From positions 108,418,941-108,482,940 of the forward strand of contig NC_060246.1 in NCBI RefSeq assembly GCF_921293095.1: a stretch of 64,000 bases of DNA, read 5' to 3'. Position 1 is the first letter of the stretch. Every line of letters begins with the position of its first letter. The position numbers were made by a program, and so were the translations under genes. Source of the DNA: Ischnura elegans. Lineage: Eukaryota; Arthropoda; Insecta; Odonata; Coenagrionidae. Under the pieces are notes generated by a model, which ran no database searches, was not told the DNA's origin, and saw nothing but the letters and a program-made list of their open reading frames with translations. Of the stretch, positions 10,107 to 22,993 are shown one piece after another.

Positions 10107-12960
10107 GTAAGTCTCTTCTGATTCTCAACGGGATTTAGTTTCCAGTACTTCTTTTGTTGTCTTTGGCCACACATTGCAAAAGTTCGTATGTGCTTAAATA
10201 CATACGCGCTCAACGGGAAATTTTACTTTTTAATTGCAAAAATATCATTATGTTTCAGTTTATGTTGAATTTAATGATTATTTCGTGTGCATTTACTACA
10301 TATTTGCCTCGGTTTTCACTCTTTGTTTCTATCTTGCGCATTAATAGCCATCTACTGTAACGGAAAGGGTCTTCGACGCTCACCTGGTGATGTGTCAAAT
10401 AGTAGAAATTAATACATCATAATCACAAATTTGTACTCCAGGAAATACAACGATATCGTATTTCTCACAATAAGCAGATATAAGGACATCTGAGTCACGG
10501 TGCCGTAAGGTTTATAAATAGAAGCACAAATGGTAAATAATAACTTTTCTTTCTTTTTTAACTTTTCTTAACTTACAGCAAAACAGAGAAACTAAAGGCA
10601 AATGCGTACTGAATGAATAATAGCAAATAGTTTGAACTATCACCAATCGAAAAAGAATGAGTGTCAAATTATACAATGTAATGTGTGACTCCTCTCGCTA
10701 TACTTCAAACTGTACGTTAATTCCGATGTCATTATTTTATCCACCATTATGCATTAGCTTCAATGAAAGCGTATCAGCAATGATAGCGAAATTACGAATA
10801 CAAAAAACCTGTAAACAAGAGAGAAAACGAGAGAAAAAGCTGACAAAATTATGAAAGACAGTCCCGATCCCTCAACCTTACCCATACAGCACATGGAGAA
10901 ATTTACTCGTGTTTATTGAGTCGAAATTTGGTGTAAGGAATAAGTCGAAAATTCGCCCATTTTTACACGTGTAATTGCTGTGTAAATTTGGTCCAACTCT
11001 CTTGACCCTTATATACGAAATATATTTAGCAAAATGTGGTAATGCAGATGCTAAGATGAGCAGTAATCTGAACATGATTAAAGTTTCAAGATAGATGATT
11101 CAATAAAGTCGTCCACCTTAGTACCAGCAAAATTTTCCCAACGAAATCTAGTTAAATCATTTTACGAATCATCTTGCGGCATATATTTTATAGGTGCATA
11201 TTTTATTAGGATTACAATTATGCTCCTGTCGAGATACAAACGAGTCAACCATTAATTGCAACTAGAATTATGCTGCTTATTAATTTAAAATTCTCAGTCA
11301 TTTCGAATTACTTCCGTCAATGCCTCGCACCACGCGAATTTAACGCTCGGAAAACAATCACGTAACGATATAACTTGTGTGACTCGACTGGAAGCATAAA
11401 CGACATCAACAGTTCGCTAATTCCCTTTATCCTGGTGTACATGTGCTCAGTGAAACTATTTGCGGTTTTACAAAGGTTTTGTGGTTTTTTAAACTATTCG
11501 GCAGTACTTTTAAGATCCATCCATTATCTCGTATTCGCTATTATCCTATCCATTGTGTCATTCACATTATTTTTCACATCACCACTTTTTTTTGTCACAT
11601 CATCACCACTCGTGTTTTGTCCTGTACGTATTTCCTGATGAATTATTTTATACAGAGGAACATTTTATTGACACAATAAATGAAAATTTTTGAACGAATA
11701 TGTTGACTATGTCTTATTACCTGTTTAGTATTATTAAAGTGCCACTGCTTGCGTGGTCACTGACATTTTCCGGTCATCAACAAGAAACCTTAACCCTGGT
11801 GGAGAAAGGAACAACTACAACGGTCCCGTTATTGGGTTCCTTGTGCATACACGTGTATTATCCGGTTTGTGGCGGACATAAGACCATATATACACCAGAT
11901 TTATTCAATTTTTACTTGGGTAATAACGGTTGTTACACGAGATAAAACACGTGAAATACACGACCTATATGCCAGCTTGCGACCGTTTGTGCTGTATGGG
12001 TACTAGCACAGCTCAAATCGATGGCCACTTGGCCGCCTCGTTAACATAAAATTGCTCAAAAAATGAGTATTATAAAAAATAAGGGTGAAAACCGTTTCAA
12101 ATACGCAGTAAATGCGTACGAAAGAATTATTACATCCTGCGTAAATAGAAGCGGAATGATAAATTTGCAGTATAAAATAATTTATCCCTTTGAGTGCATA
12201 TATATGTATTCACTTACAAGCGGAATGTTAGTGGAGCACAGCAGAAAACTACGAAAGTAGTATAGGATACTAAAATTTCTTTAGAGGCATAAGTGGTGCC
12301 ACAAACTTTGTCCTAAAACTTTTGAAATTGACTGTACGTGTAACTCATTGTCAGATGTAAATATAACGGATAACGGGAACTAACGGATATTTTCACGTAA
12401 AAATCCCCATCTCTGAGTTCCTCTTTCATTTTGATGACAACTGCTTACCATTTTTTATAGTACGAAACTGACTTGAAGAATTATCAGGAGCACAGTTGAC
12501 CAAAGCGAGGCCTCTGCTTTAAAAATGCTGTTCCAACGAAATTTGAATGCTAATCCTAAAAGAAACGGAGAGTACCCCGAACTTTCTCACAGCAGAGAGC
12601 AAGAAAACAGCTATAACTATAGCACATTTTTTTAATTTATTTCATAATTTACATCCGGAAACTAAAAACATAAATGAGTGAAGGATTTTACGATGGTATT
12701 TCCACAAATTAAAGCATCCTCTATAATTGCCGTGATTACTGTCTCTATCAAAACTGTAAACATTTCATCTTAAGAAGTTTCATTTCAATGAAAGATTCGT
12801 TTTAAGACAAAAAAATTGTTCATCGAGCCTCGGTTGATAATGTCAGTACATTTCGATAATCAGCCAGAACAAAATTAACGTTTTTTTCACCATGATGATA
12901 AACTTATGGACACTATTTCCACGAACCCTATGTGTTTACGGCTTCTTCAAGCGTTACTCC
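10107..12960. other. Interior of the P-like element, no exon recognised
   Basis: About 2.9 kb of AT-rich sequence between the THAP exon and the inverted right part. Several open frames of 60-90 codons exist, but none has recognisable transposase motifs. I read this as eroded intron or coding sequence, possibly with unrecognised insertions. Confidence 0.4.
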
Positions 12961-14201
12961 CGCGGCATTCATGAGGTTCACACGTCACTCGGCGTCAGCC
13001 AATAGAAATACGTTTCGCGTCGTGGGCGTGGCCAAAGCTCCCAGCGGACTTTTAAAGCTACATATCTCGGTTAAAAATCGAATTTGAGCTCTGAAATTTG
13101 GCGTGTGTGCTTTTCATTCATATCTTTTTGGTTTAAAATAACGAAATCCAATTTCTAATTTTGAGTGATCCCTCCTATTGTTAATGAAAATCCCACGGTT
13201 GTGAGTAATATTATCCTCTTCGGAGAACACTTGAAATAACACGTACTTAATAGAGAGAAAATTTGATGAAGGGCCAATTTTCTTATTTACAATTATTAAT
13301 GAAAATACCACGATCATGAACAAGATTACACTCTTCGGAGAAACCTTCCTTTTTAACACAAAATTTGATGGCGGGAACAATATACTTAAGGACAATAGAA
13401 AAATACCTTGTCACAATTAATGAATGGTTTACTGCTAGGGATAAAGGACTAAAATTTTCAAAATGTACGATCGCGACTAACTCGGGAAAATGGCACCATT
13501 TACTGAAGGCATCCATAATTAACGGGATATGGGTACTGTATATGTGTACAAGCAAGTACTGACGTAAGTACTAATAGCAAGCGGAAAACCACGCGATTCG
13601 CATATCCTTTAACGATACTGTCAAACAGAAATTTTTGGTACTGCTCGCCTACATCTGAACCTTTTGGATGAAATATTAGCTTCCGTAGAAGCGTCCAAAA
13701 ATTGCCAGATCCGACGATATTTCACGTCGAATCGGCGGGGTATTGGTATAAGTTTTCAACTAGCAATAATCGCACCTCAGTAGAACTTCATTGGTTACGA
13801 TATCGCCACTGCGCAAAGTTAAGTACTTCTTACATACCTGTAGAACGGCTTAAAAAGCGACCATTTAAGATAACGCGAGAGGCAAAAACTATGTCTACAA
13901 ATGGAAGTGATTGACACCAATTCAATTCAAGTTTTCCAGCAGTGTTATATTTTATGATAAATCAGCCTGATTTCAACTGATGCCATTTCCATTAATAATC
14001 TAGCCCAATATAGCAATCAATTCCTTAAAGGAAGTCGAGAAGAATACGCGTTCAGAATTAGTTGTCCTTTACCCGGCCCCCACCCCCAGTATGCCACACA
14101 ACCATCAGACCCCTGACGTCACTGGAAGCCAGGACGGGCAGGTAGAAGCATTGGCAGTAAAATCGAACGACTCAAGCACCACGGGGCGTTAATTCGCTTA
14201 A

Positions 14202-16752
14202 GGTAGAACCTGCGCTTCGAAATACTGCTTTCATTAGTTAGATAAACTCGGCAACAACGAGTTATAATGGCTAAATGTGTCATTTATAAAAATTAAAAGT
14301 AATTATAAATCAATCAAAATAGGTGTACAATGCATGCATTTTATTAAAAATGGAATAATCCCGTGATATGAAGACTGGCTGTTATATTGACTCTTAAGTA
14401 TCGGAAGAATTTTAAAACTTTCTCTGGAAATACAGAAAAGCTTTATAACTACATCATTTGTGATGAATAGAATGAACTTAACTAATGAGACCTTTTGCTC
14501 TGTTAATTTCAACCTAATTTGGAAAAATGGTTTATTTATAATTTCTGACCACCAACTCGACAACGCTGCCAATACACCGTAGTTTCACACCGGTTGAGCA
14601 TCTTTGTTTGTTTACGCTGCCGAGTTACGTTGCATTGTGACAATATTACTCGTTTTATTATCGAATTTACTGAGCCTTAAATTATTAAATATATCTTTGG
14701 GCTGAAGTGATGGCTTCATCATGCCGATTTAAAGGAAAATTTACATCTAAAGGTAAGGGTAAGTGCTTGGATAATCTGAGGAAACAAAATGTGGCCGAAA
14801 GTGAATCCATCAATTCCATTGAAGTGATTCCAAAGAGTGCACCAGTTGAAGGATGCCGAATCGTCGACGTGCATTTTTTGTGCAAGCAGATGATTTGTAC
14901 GCATTGTTCTTCAATCTTGTCATTGAATGATATAACTGAAGAAAATCTAATCGGACTCGCATGTAATTGGTATATGACATGTAGAGCTTGCGGCGCTGTG
15001 AATACTGTCTTGACATCAAAATCTCAAGCCAAATCGTAAAAGATACGATAATCTACTGATTTTTAATTTGTTAAGAAATTTTTGCAATATTTCCCTACCT
15101 AAGGTGTCCATAATTGTTTAAATAATAAAATTTCATGCCTTGATTAAAGAATATTAAAGTCACTGCCCCTGAATGACTAACACAATTGTAGCTTTAGCTT
15201 ATAAATGTTCATTTCTTTGTTGATATTTTGATTCAATAGTCTCATCCATACTATTTATAAGGAGTTGATTAGTGAAAATAAGACACTAATTTGCATTTAT
15301 CACCCAAATACAATTCGAATCATTAGTATCAGTATAATTAAATAATCCTTGTTCCTAGTGCCTAAGTTTTCAGTAAATTTGGAAGGCCGGCATTGTACTT
15401 CTAAAGACTCACTTGTAGCTGTCACCGATTGTTCGAAAATGCATCCTAATTTTTATCCTCCTGCAATGTCTTAATGAATGGATGTTTTTTTCTGTTGTGT
15501 TTTCAAATTATACTAATTGCACTTTTGGAAAATGTATCAAAGTGGATTGGTTGGACAGTGAAAAATAGTGGTACTTAAGAAAAAACTTAATACTCATGTC
15601 CAAATCACGAGTGGAAATCTCTGAAACCTGTCGATAGTGAATATGTAGGTATTGACCCATTTGGGAGAGTCATGACCACTCACCTAAGTAAACTGACTAT
15701 TGTCTTGCTTCAAAGTGGGATCTAATGAATCGGCTATACGAGTAAACCAGTAATTTACGGAATAACATAAATAATAATTACATGGAAATATTTTTATCAG
15801 AATAATTGATTGAGTTTCTACGAGATTCTATTTTATACTGTCGAAGAATTACATGGTTTTACATTCGATTAATTAGTATGTTCGCGGAGTTATATTTCCA
15901 GACATTACATAGTCGGTACCCAACAGCAATATGCTTGTCTCGTGGTACATTCATTTACCTGCTGACCTTTTCCTAGACTTTTAATATCAGTTAAATTGAT
16001 GATGAAATTCATAGTGGGCGAAATGATGAACTTCTATTTGAACAATTATTTTCTACAAGTTGAAAACGATGTACATTTTTCGAAGTAAACGTAAAACAAT
16101 TTTAAGTAGTAGTCTGAAGAACAGATAAACTGTCGCAAGTCGCAATGAATTCTATTATTGACGATTTTAAAGCGACAAACCTACAATTTCAAGAGATGTT
16201 TTATATTCCGGTCATGAATATTCGCAAGTTTAATAAAATGTGGGCGCTTATTGGAATTCCGTAAACAACCAGCACTGATGAATTATATATTTCGGTGCAT
16301 AATTAATCGTCTGCAATCTTAACTTGAGGCAATGTTTTTGTTTACTCATCGAGCATAGTTGCCAAATTTGTTTCAATATGGCGGCTGTAAAACGGAAGTG
16401 AGGTTCGTCATCGTTTTTCAATCATAAATATCTTCCTTAAATGGTCGATAAGGTAACCTGAAAAAAATACATAGTGTTCTCTGATTATTTGACCGCCATA
16501 CACTAGCTTTTGAGGTAGCCTTATCGGGGAAAATCTTGAGAAATAAAATGATGAAGCGAAGGACGTCTGCGTATCGCCATAAGAGCAATGTAATTTTAAG
16601 CTGAATATCACGATTTTCAAATCCAGTTATTAGCGCTAAATGGCCGGTGACCCCCGATTATTTTTTCACAGATCGACTGAGGCATCATTTCTCTCCAATG
16701 TATGAAAATATCAGGGCATGTTTTCGAAGGTCCTTATAGTAGAGGTTCTACC
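14202..16752 (+). mobile_element. Kolobok-like DNA transposon, 2.55 kb, TTAA target duplication
   Basis: The ends are GGTAGAACCT (14202) and AGGTTCTACC (16752), flanked by TTAA on both sides (14198-14201 and 16753-16756). The 51.5-kb Helitron copy has the unoccupied sequence with a single TTAA (CTCTTAAACTTACG), which confirms both the insertion and the duplication. Both ends share TTCGAAA a little inward. The element carries a short gene with cysteine pairs (listed separately). TTAA targets fit Kolobok and piggyBac; the ends lack the CCC start of piggyBac, and the encoded motif is not piggyBac-like, so Kolobok is preferred. Confidence 0.72.
14710..15039 (+). CDS. Cysteine-motif protein of the Kolobok-like element (109 aa, N-terminal part of a transposase?)
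   Basis: Starts at ATG 14710 inside the TTAA-flanked element and ends at TAA 15039. The middle reads 'GCRIVDVHFLCKQMICTHC', then 'LSLNDITEENLIGLACNW', then 'CRACGAVNTVLTSKSQ'. Two CxxC pairs about 40 residues apart look like a zinc ribbon. This order resembles the N-terminal region of 'mutator-like transposase domain' proteins found in many arthropods and cnidarians. It is much shorter than those proteins, and no catalytic domain follows in frame, so the gene is truncated or interrupted by an intron. The right-arm copy has lost one cysteine and has a stop before the second pair. Family resemblance is from memory, not from a search. Confidence 0.6.
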   Translation: MASSCRFKGKFTSKGKGKCLDNLRKQNVAESESINSIEVIPKSAPVEGCRIVDVHFLCKQMICTHCSSILSLNDITEENLIGLACNWYMTCRACGAVNTVLTSKSQAKS

Positions 16753-19700
16753 TTAAACTTACGACCGTTTGCACATCAAGCTGGTGATAGAGAGAGAGAT
16801 CTATGTGATGGATAGCGCGAAGCAGAGTATGAGGAGTGCAATTTCACGTTGAAACATAAGAGTAACGTTTTTCGTAATTTTACTCAATTCGTCATCGTAT
16901 TCGTACCATTCTTATGTGAAATGGGGGATTTTCACAATGAACCATAAAAATTAAGAACAGAAATATATACAGACGAAAAGAATTAATTTTTAAAAATAAG
17001 GAAAGGAAGGAGGAACTTACGAAAAGAATTATAAAAGTTGATATTTAAGACCGACGTAAAATAGAAATTTTGGATGAAGCATGGGCAAGTATTGGATGAA
17101 GTCTCCCACATGAGTAATTAAAGTCATCCTCCATACTTTTCTAACTTTCAGCTCACAGACCATTTACACTCGCCAAATTTTCTACAATTTCGTTTTTCAC
17201 TTTTTGCGCATATTTAAACAATTTTATTTGCAAAAAATCGGATGTGACGGAAGAATACGATGGCCATTTTTGGATTCAGTACAGCATTGTATAATTGAAA
17301 ACGAAATAAGAGTAACCGTGTCGGTCTCGATTGATGTATATAATGTATCGTTCACTCCCCACCGGAAGGTTGGATCTCATAGGTGAGGGTAGTATTCACC
17401 CCGAACTAGGCCGCAGGCGGGTGGCAATGACTATGAGGGAACATAAGAGAGAGAAAGACAATATCTTATCCTGTCAATATTTCCGGGGACTCGTGAATAT
17501 AATGGAGCTTCCTGAATCTATTCCCGATGAATGGATGCTATTCCTTTCACAGTCCTGGGTGAGCTATGAAATGTATGGAGCGTGAACTCCCCATGAAATA
17601 CGATTAGTTCAATACGAATTACGTTCCAGAAAATATGAAAGAAGAGACGTCACCGTTTCTCTGGTACTGGATAAGTATCAAGAGCAACAATGGGTGATTA
17701 CCATTATTTAAAAGCGGTCAGACTTCATTCCGTTGTTCAGAGAAGGTAAACTAGGAAATTTTATACAACTATTCTGAGATTCCGTACAATTCATGAATGA
17801 GGTTGATCAAAATCCTTGTAGGTCATTTGCTATTTTTCAAGATATTTTCTTAAATACTATTAAGCGATGCCTAAAAATTTTAAACGTTGAATGCAATACT
17901 GACTATTAAGCTTCACTATTTACGTAGTCACTTGGACCATTTCCCTGAGGATTTAGGAGACACAAGCGAATAGCAAAGTGAGGTATTTCTTCAGATTTCA
18001 TACTAGCAAATGGTGGCAGATTATTGTCATAATCTGTAAAGAGCCTTATCAGCCCTCTGCCATTCCTCCAAAAAAAAGAGCCTCAGAATGGCTGGCTATT
18101 CTTGCTTTTCTATCTACAACTGAAGAGCAGCACAGAAATGAGCTCCATACATAATTTATGAGGAATTTAGACATTCAGATTCTCGAGAAATTGTAAAATT
18201 AATTATTACATAACATTAAGCGAGTTTCTTTGCGCTATATCATTTGCACTCACACTTTCTAAAGGTAAATACCCAAATTTTCGCCAAACATGTCAAAAGC
18301 TAGAGCTGCACAGGCGCCTTACCGCAGTTACTTATCAATATTTGGAATTAGGACGACTATGTACTGGCTACACATCTGCTGCCTCAACTTATCACTTCTC
18401 CACGAGTCTTCCCTATATCTTTCTTTCTTCTGTTTCCGAAAAAAATATACATAAGAGCCTAGAAAAATGAAAAGATATCATAAAAAAGGAAAAATTTAAC
18501 ATCTTGAAAATTCTTGAATCTTGGGGAAAAAATTAGAAATTTAAAAAAATAAGGACCATATATAAAATAACAAGCAACTGTTATGGGAAACCAAACTTCA
18601 AAAATATAACCAAAATTATTCATTGTTTAACGTTCTTTTGTTTTCATCTTTAGCTGGCGCTGTAAATTGCTTAGCCGTCCATTATTAAGTTTCTTCTTCG
18701 CATGTGCCACATATTACGCAAGGCATGAATTTAAAAAAATACATTTATTCATTCAGTACACTGGTAGGGGAGGCATTCAATGTATATAACTGTGACTGCA
18801 TGATACGGCGCTCGAGAGATCATATATCACGCGTTATCGCCGAGAGGCATTGCAGACCACCTATGTGCCGCAGAAAGAAATGAGGCACGCGCCCCCAGAA
18901 TAGTGACCAAGACCAACCCCTCAACATTAATCACTATCAACTAAAAACAGAATGCTGAGGAGAAATTTCGGCCATCTCGCTGTAATTATGAAATTAGTGA
19001 TCACGCTGACTTTCAAGTTCCATCGTCGCATCGAAACAACGTTCATGAGTGGAGGGGAGGACCTTGTGCACCACTTGCGCACTTAAATTGGTGATGTTAG
19101 AACGTTAGTTAAAATCGACCTATCTTAATGATTTGATTATAATTCGCCTCATATGGTATCTTCCGAAATAACCTTTTAGTATCACTTGATCTTTTACCTT
19201 TTACCACCAAATAGAGAAAATGTACAAATAAATTCACATTTACATAAAGTAGCAGACCATCAGTCGTACGAGAACCTTATGGCCACGCCAGCATTGATTT
19301 TAAGACGGCACACCTGGCGGCGTGACCGACGGCAAAATTACGAACTACTTGATCTTGTCCCACCGCACCGCGTAATGTGGATTGCAAAGAAACTGCCAGT
19401 AGAGACGAGTCCATGAGAAGAGTGGAAATCGGAAGGAAAGGAAGGATAAACTACAGTAAATAAAGAAAGATAAACTAAGTAAAATATGACTTCAAAGAAG
19501 CCAGGACTTTGGAATTGCTGATAATCTTTATGTGCTATATAAATAAGTATCTATTCAAATCGCATCTTGAATGACACGACGCAATTCGAACGATCTTACA
19601 AGACAAAAACAAAAAATATTATTTATCTCCCAGTAAGGAGGATATCTGCAGGCATGACGGCATCTGTTGATTGAAAGTGTAATTTCATGATAATAGAATT

Positions 19701-19815
19701 CTTCGCTTTCTTCTTTTTCTTAGCCTATTACGACCATGGCGAAGTGATATTTAATTAGCATCATATTCAAAAGAGCAGCATGTAGTAATGACTTGAACTA
19801 TACCAAATGAGCCGA

Positions 19816-19862
19816 TATAGGTCTTTGCAGGATAGGAGAGAGGTCATGAACGATCAAATCAT
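19816..19862. other. Host-side junction between Helitron-like element and CAT-flanked transposon
   Basis: Forty-seven bases separate the Helitron-like 5' end from the next insertion. They are matched in the right arm (29272-29318), so they were part of the duplicated unit. Confidence 0.6.
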
Positions 19863-21600
19863 GGGGCCGATTGTGTAACTTTTCGTTCGAACGTAACGAT
19901 CCGGTTCCCGTGGAATTTAGATCAACAACTCGAAAACAATTGAAGGAGCGATTGTGTAACGTTACGTTCGAAAGTGTTTCGGATCTCGATCGAAAGCATC
20001 TCTTCGTCAACACATCACTTGACGATAAGGCTATCGAATCGTTCGCAGGTGAGGTTTGGGATGGAATTTAAACGTTTATTACCTTTCATGGCCACGTTGT
20101 TCGTCCTTTTTTGGGATTAAGTGAATTATGCAATCAATTATATTCATAAATCGCAGTGTTATGTTGTTGATTACGTGAATTTGTAGTGAATTGACATAAA
20201 TAATTGCAATTTGTGCGTATTAGTTCACTATGGTATAAAGATGAGCAAGTTTACATTTGCTTCGCTGTGTAATGTGTGTGCATTTGAAATGAAATTAACT
20301 CATGTGGAATTAAGTGAATTAAACATTCTATTTAATTTATACATCATTGTGTTATGTTTTTAATAACGTGAATAAGTAGTGAAATTACATCGATAAATAC
20401 AATTTGTACGTGTTAGTTTACTATACGATACAAAGATGAGGACGTTTACAATTGCTTCGCTATGTAATGTGTGTGCAATTCAAATGAAATTATCCTTTTT
20501 GTATGCTTGATTTAAACGTGGTTCCACTATAGTATATTAGGTAAATTATAGTTGTGCTATAATACATTGCCAAAATTATATTCTCTACAATGTTTAATTT
20601 AATTCGGATCATCGGTCAGTTATTGACTAGTAAATGATTTAATTTATGCATTCAAATAGTTTATTTTAACTTCTCAATGACGTCTTAAATTAAGTTGAAT
20701 TTATATGGTTTATGTACTTCAATTAATGTCTCTGATGCGATATGGTTTCCTCAAAAAGGGTAAATTTTTTGAAGTGATATTCGGGTGTTTGAGACGAGAG
20801 GAGATATCAAAGATGACTCTGCATATTTGCTTTTTCTTTCAAGTAATAGGTGAAAGGTTTGTGATGATGAGAATGTTTTTGATTGAGAATATTAACGTAC
20901 TTATAATTTATTTCATGAGTTACGTGCTTTTTTAACTGTTTAACTTACGACTATTATTAAGACGTCGTACTAATTCACACTCGTCAGTTTTTATTTCTTG
21001 CAAATATTCAATATTCTGCGGCATTGCTCCTTGCAGACACACAAAGGCGAAGACGAGAGCCTATCAATATCGAATATCCGCTCATATATTTCCTCTAAAG
21101 GAATTAAGTCAATTACAAATGATACAAGTTATTATTTAGCGAATTGCAAAAGTAACGAAATGGAGACTTACCGCGGCATTTCTAAATAGTCAGCGATATC
21201 TGAGTAAAAACTACTTATCCCAAATATCAATTACGCTCCAACGGAAAGGAAGGTATTCAATACTGAATTGAGAAAGATTGATTTATACGCAAAGTTAAAT
21301 TCTTTCAATAATATAAACTTAATTGGCCGATTGTATCTGAAACCAATATTGTTAACATAGTTTCGCTTTTCAAAACAAACACAGCCACTCTCGGCCTTAC
21401 TGCGCATGCGCTCAAGGAAAACAATCGCGAAACTTATTCCCAATTCCAAGTAAATATGACAACGTCGTAACTTTCGATTGCTTGCTGACGATCGTCCATA
21501 CACAATCGCACTTACAGCTAACGTTCGAATTCCGGGAACTCAATCGAGAGTGAACGGATCTCTAACGATCGAAAGGTAGCCAAGTTACACAATCGGCCCC
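19863..21600. mobile_element. 1.74-kb DNA transposon, CAT target duplication, only in the left arm (PIF/Harbinger-like?)
   Basis: The ends GGGGCCGATTGTGTAACTT and AAGTTACACAATCGGCCCC are perfect complements over 19 bp. CAT flanks both sides (19860-19862 and 21601-21603). The right arm has the empty site with one CAT (AAATCATGTGACC read on this strand), so the insertion is younger than the duplication or was lost precisely from the right arm. The terminal 30 bp recur about 85 bp inward (GAGCGATTGTGTAACGTTACG). The centre holds a tandem duplication. No transposase frame. A 3-bp target and G/C-rich ends suggest PIF/Harbinger; other 3-bp families remain possible. Confidence 0.8.
20113..20493. repeat. 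Tandem duplication of about 190 bp inside the CAT-flanked transposon
   Basis: Two units begin with GGATTAAGTGAATTA and GGAATTAAGTGAATTAAA. Both run through GTGTTATGTT, TAGTGAATT/TAGTGAAATT, AAAGATGAG and GCTTCGCT, then TAATGTGTGTGCA to GAAATTA. The units differ at many positions, so the duplication is old within the element family. Confidence 0.8.
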
Positions 21601-21634
21601 CATGTGACCAGGGTCATCTCTGACATTGATCGAT

Positions 21635-21905
21635 GAACGGGACGTTCTCCATCGGTCGCGATCATGGGTCATTCATGATTGTTTCATCGCGAGGATAATT
21701 TCCAGACGAAGGTCATTCGTGACCGTGGACGCTCTCTACGTTCTCCATCGATCTCTATAATCGGTCGTTCATGATTGTTTGGTTTACCGCGCGGGACATT
21801 TCCAGACGCAGGTCATTCACGATCGTGGTCGTTCTCCGTCAATCGCATGCCCTTTGGTCATTCCTGATTGTTCATTGCAAAGGTCATTCTCAAACACAGT
21901 TCAAT
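21635..21905. repeat. Degenerate tandem repeat, unit about 105-110 bp (matched at 28975-29245)
   Basis: About 2.5 units each begin with CGTTCTCCATCG or CGTTCTCCGTC. They pass through GGTCATTCATGATTGTT and, in the first two units, TTTCCAGACG-AGGTCATTC, ending with GACCGTGG or GATCGTGG. The same array is present in the right arm on the other strand. Short GGTCATTC cores occur six or so times. No protein is encoded. Confidence 0.7.
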
Positions 21906-22985
21906 CGCTATCATTCTTATAAGATGTCCCAGTTGATGATCTACAGTCGTGGTGATGAATGAAACGGTATTGCAATAACTTTTAGGGGTAATGTTTGCAA
22001 AAAATTGTAAAGCTTTCTACAATCGACACTTCGGGGTACCTATGGCGTATTTCAATTGATATGCCGAAAATCTTGAGAGAGCCCAATTTTCTCTCATGCC
22101 TTTCAATCAGTTCCATTATTTCTTATGACTTTCCATAGACGGTGTAACATAATGTAAACAAGCCACCATGTTGTTTGTTTAAATAATTTAAAATTAACAA
22201 TGGTAGTGAGGAGGCAAGAATGGTAGTGAGGGACGCGGAAAGAAAATACACAAGCGGGAGTCGTGGGTTGACAGAGTTACGTATAAGACGTGTTTCATAA
22301 GATCGGCAGAATAAGAAATTAAGAGAGGACGCAAAGAAAAAGGAGGCGCTCACAAGAGTGAGAACCGATAGAAGGAAGGACGCGTGAATAAAAAAAAAAG
22401 GAGAAGAAAGATCAAGAGAGCGGGATCGTGGAGGAAGATAATCAGGCAGAGAGTGGAGTTGTGGAGTACTGTGCCATCCAGCAGTGTTTTAGTGGAGACG
22501 CGAGCAGTGAACCCGATAAGTAGACTTGAATGATTATTATAAATACACAAGGGGAAGAGTTAAAAGCCCATTGCAATATAAATAGAAGTTATGCAATCTG
22601 TTTGTTATAATGATCGATTGTAAATTAGGCCCAATTAGTCTTATTTCTTGATATTCTGAATATAAAAGTGTAAAAGTGATATTTTTTGCATGTTATTTTA
22701 GAATTAAGTGTGTTTTTATACCCTATGATAGCACGAAATCAAATAAATAGTAAGTGAGTAGTGTTACATTGATTGGTAGTATTACAACCGACAATGATAA
22801 TGAACCCTTCGTCCCACGAATGATTGCATATTTTTATGATTCTGGACCTTGAAAATATATAAAAGGAGTAAGTACAATAAAATAATTTCCGGCACATGAA
22901 GTATTTATGATTGTGTTAGAAGTGACTAAGATAAATATTAAGTAGTTCCTGGTTTTTACAAATGAAAAAACTTTACACGTTAATA
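21906..22985. other. Left-arm sequence without recognised gene; purine-rich block
   Basis: About 22190-22500 is strongly purine-rich on this strand (GGAAGGAAGGACGCG, a run of ten A, GAGAGCGGG). No coding motifs are visible on either strand. It is repeated in the right arm (about 28300-28690). An ancient repeat of unknown class is possible; ends and target duplication were not found. Confidence 0.4.
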
Positions 22986-22993
22986 ATAATAAC

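Larger units (their letters stand above)
9690..13130 (+). mobile_element. Decayed P-like (THAP) DNA transposon
   Basis: Two outer parts are inverted and diverged. The left part (about 9690-9850) contains AACGTATTTCT and GACGTGTGAACCTCATGA. The right part (about 12965-13130) contains TCATGAGGTTCACACGTCA and AGAAATACGTT in reverse order. Just inside the left end is a THAP-domain first exon (listed separately). THAP domains with inverted ends are typical of P-superfamily transposases. No later transposase exon could be recognised in 10.1-12.9 kb, and the exact ends and target duplication were not found. The element is old. An unrelated THAP-gene fragment next to a separate inverted repeat is the alternative. 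Confidence 0.5.
13676..19815 (-). mobile_element. Helitron-like element, copy in left arm (contains a Kolobok-like insertion)
   Basis: Read on the minus strand the element starts A|TCGGCTCATTTGG (19815) and ends with hairpin GCTTC-TACG-GAAGC followed by CTAA|T (13676). A TC start, a 3' hairpin plus CTRR end, an A/T target and no target duplication are the Helitron signature. The same two ends occur in the copy at 51516-59741 with different flanks (TATAGGTC against TAAAGGGC). The hairpin directly touches the CTAA, which is closer than usual. No Rep/helicase coding was seen, so it would be non-autonomous; about 3.6 kb without the Kolobok-like insert. Alternative: a Helentron-type or unrelated element with fixed ends. 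Confidence 0.6.

Noticed and set aside
13702-13914. 70-codon frame conserved in four copies (also 34343-34555, 51542-51754 and partly 60000)
   Set aside because: It sits in the near-identical 3' part of the Helitron-like element. Conservation follows from copy similarity, and the few differences are not silent-biased by eye. No motif.
22143-22768. Segment starting TGTAACA and ending TGTTACA, considered as a solo LTR
   Set aside because: No matching target duplication at its edges and no coding or priming features nearby; kept as unassigned sequence.
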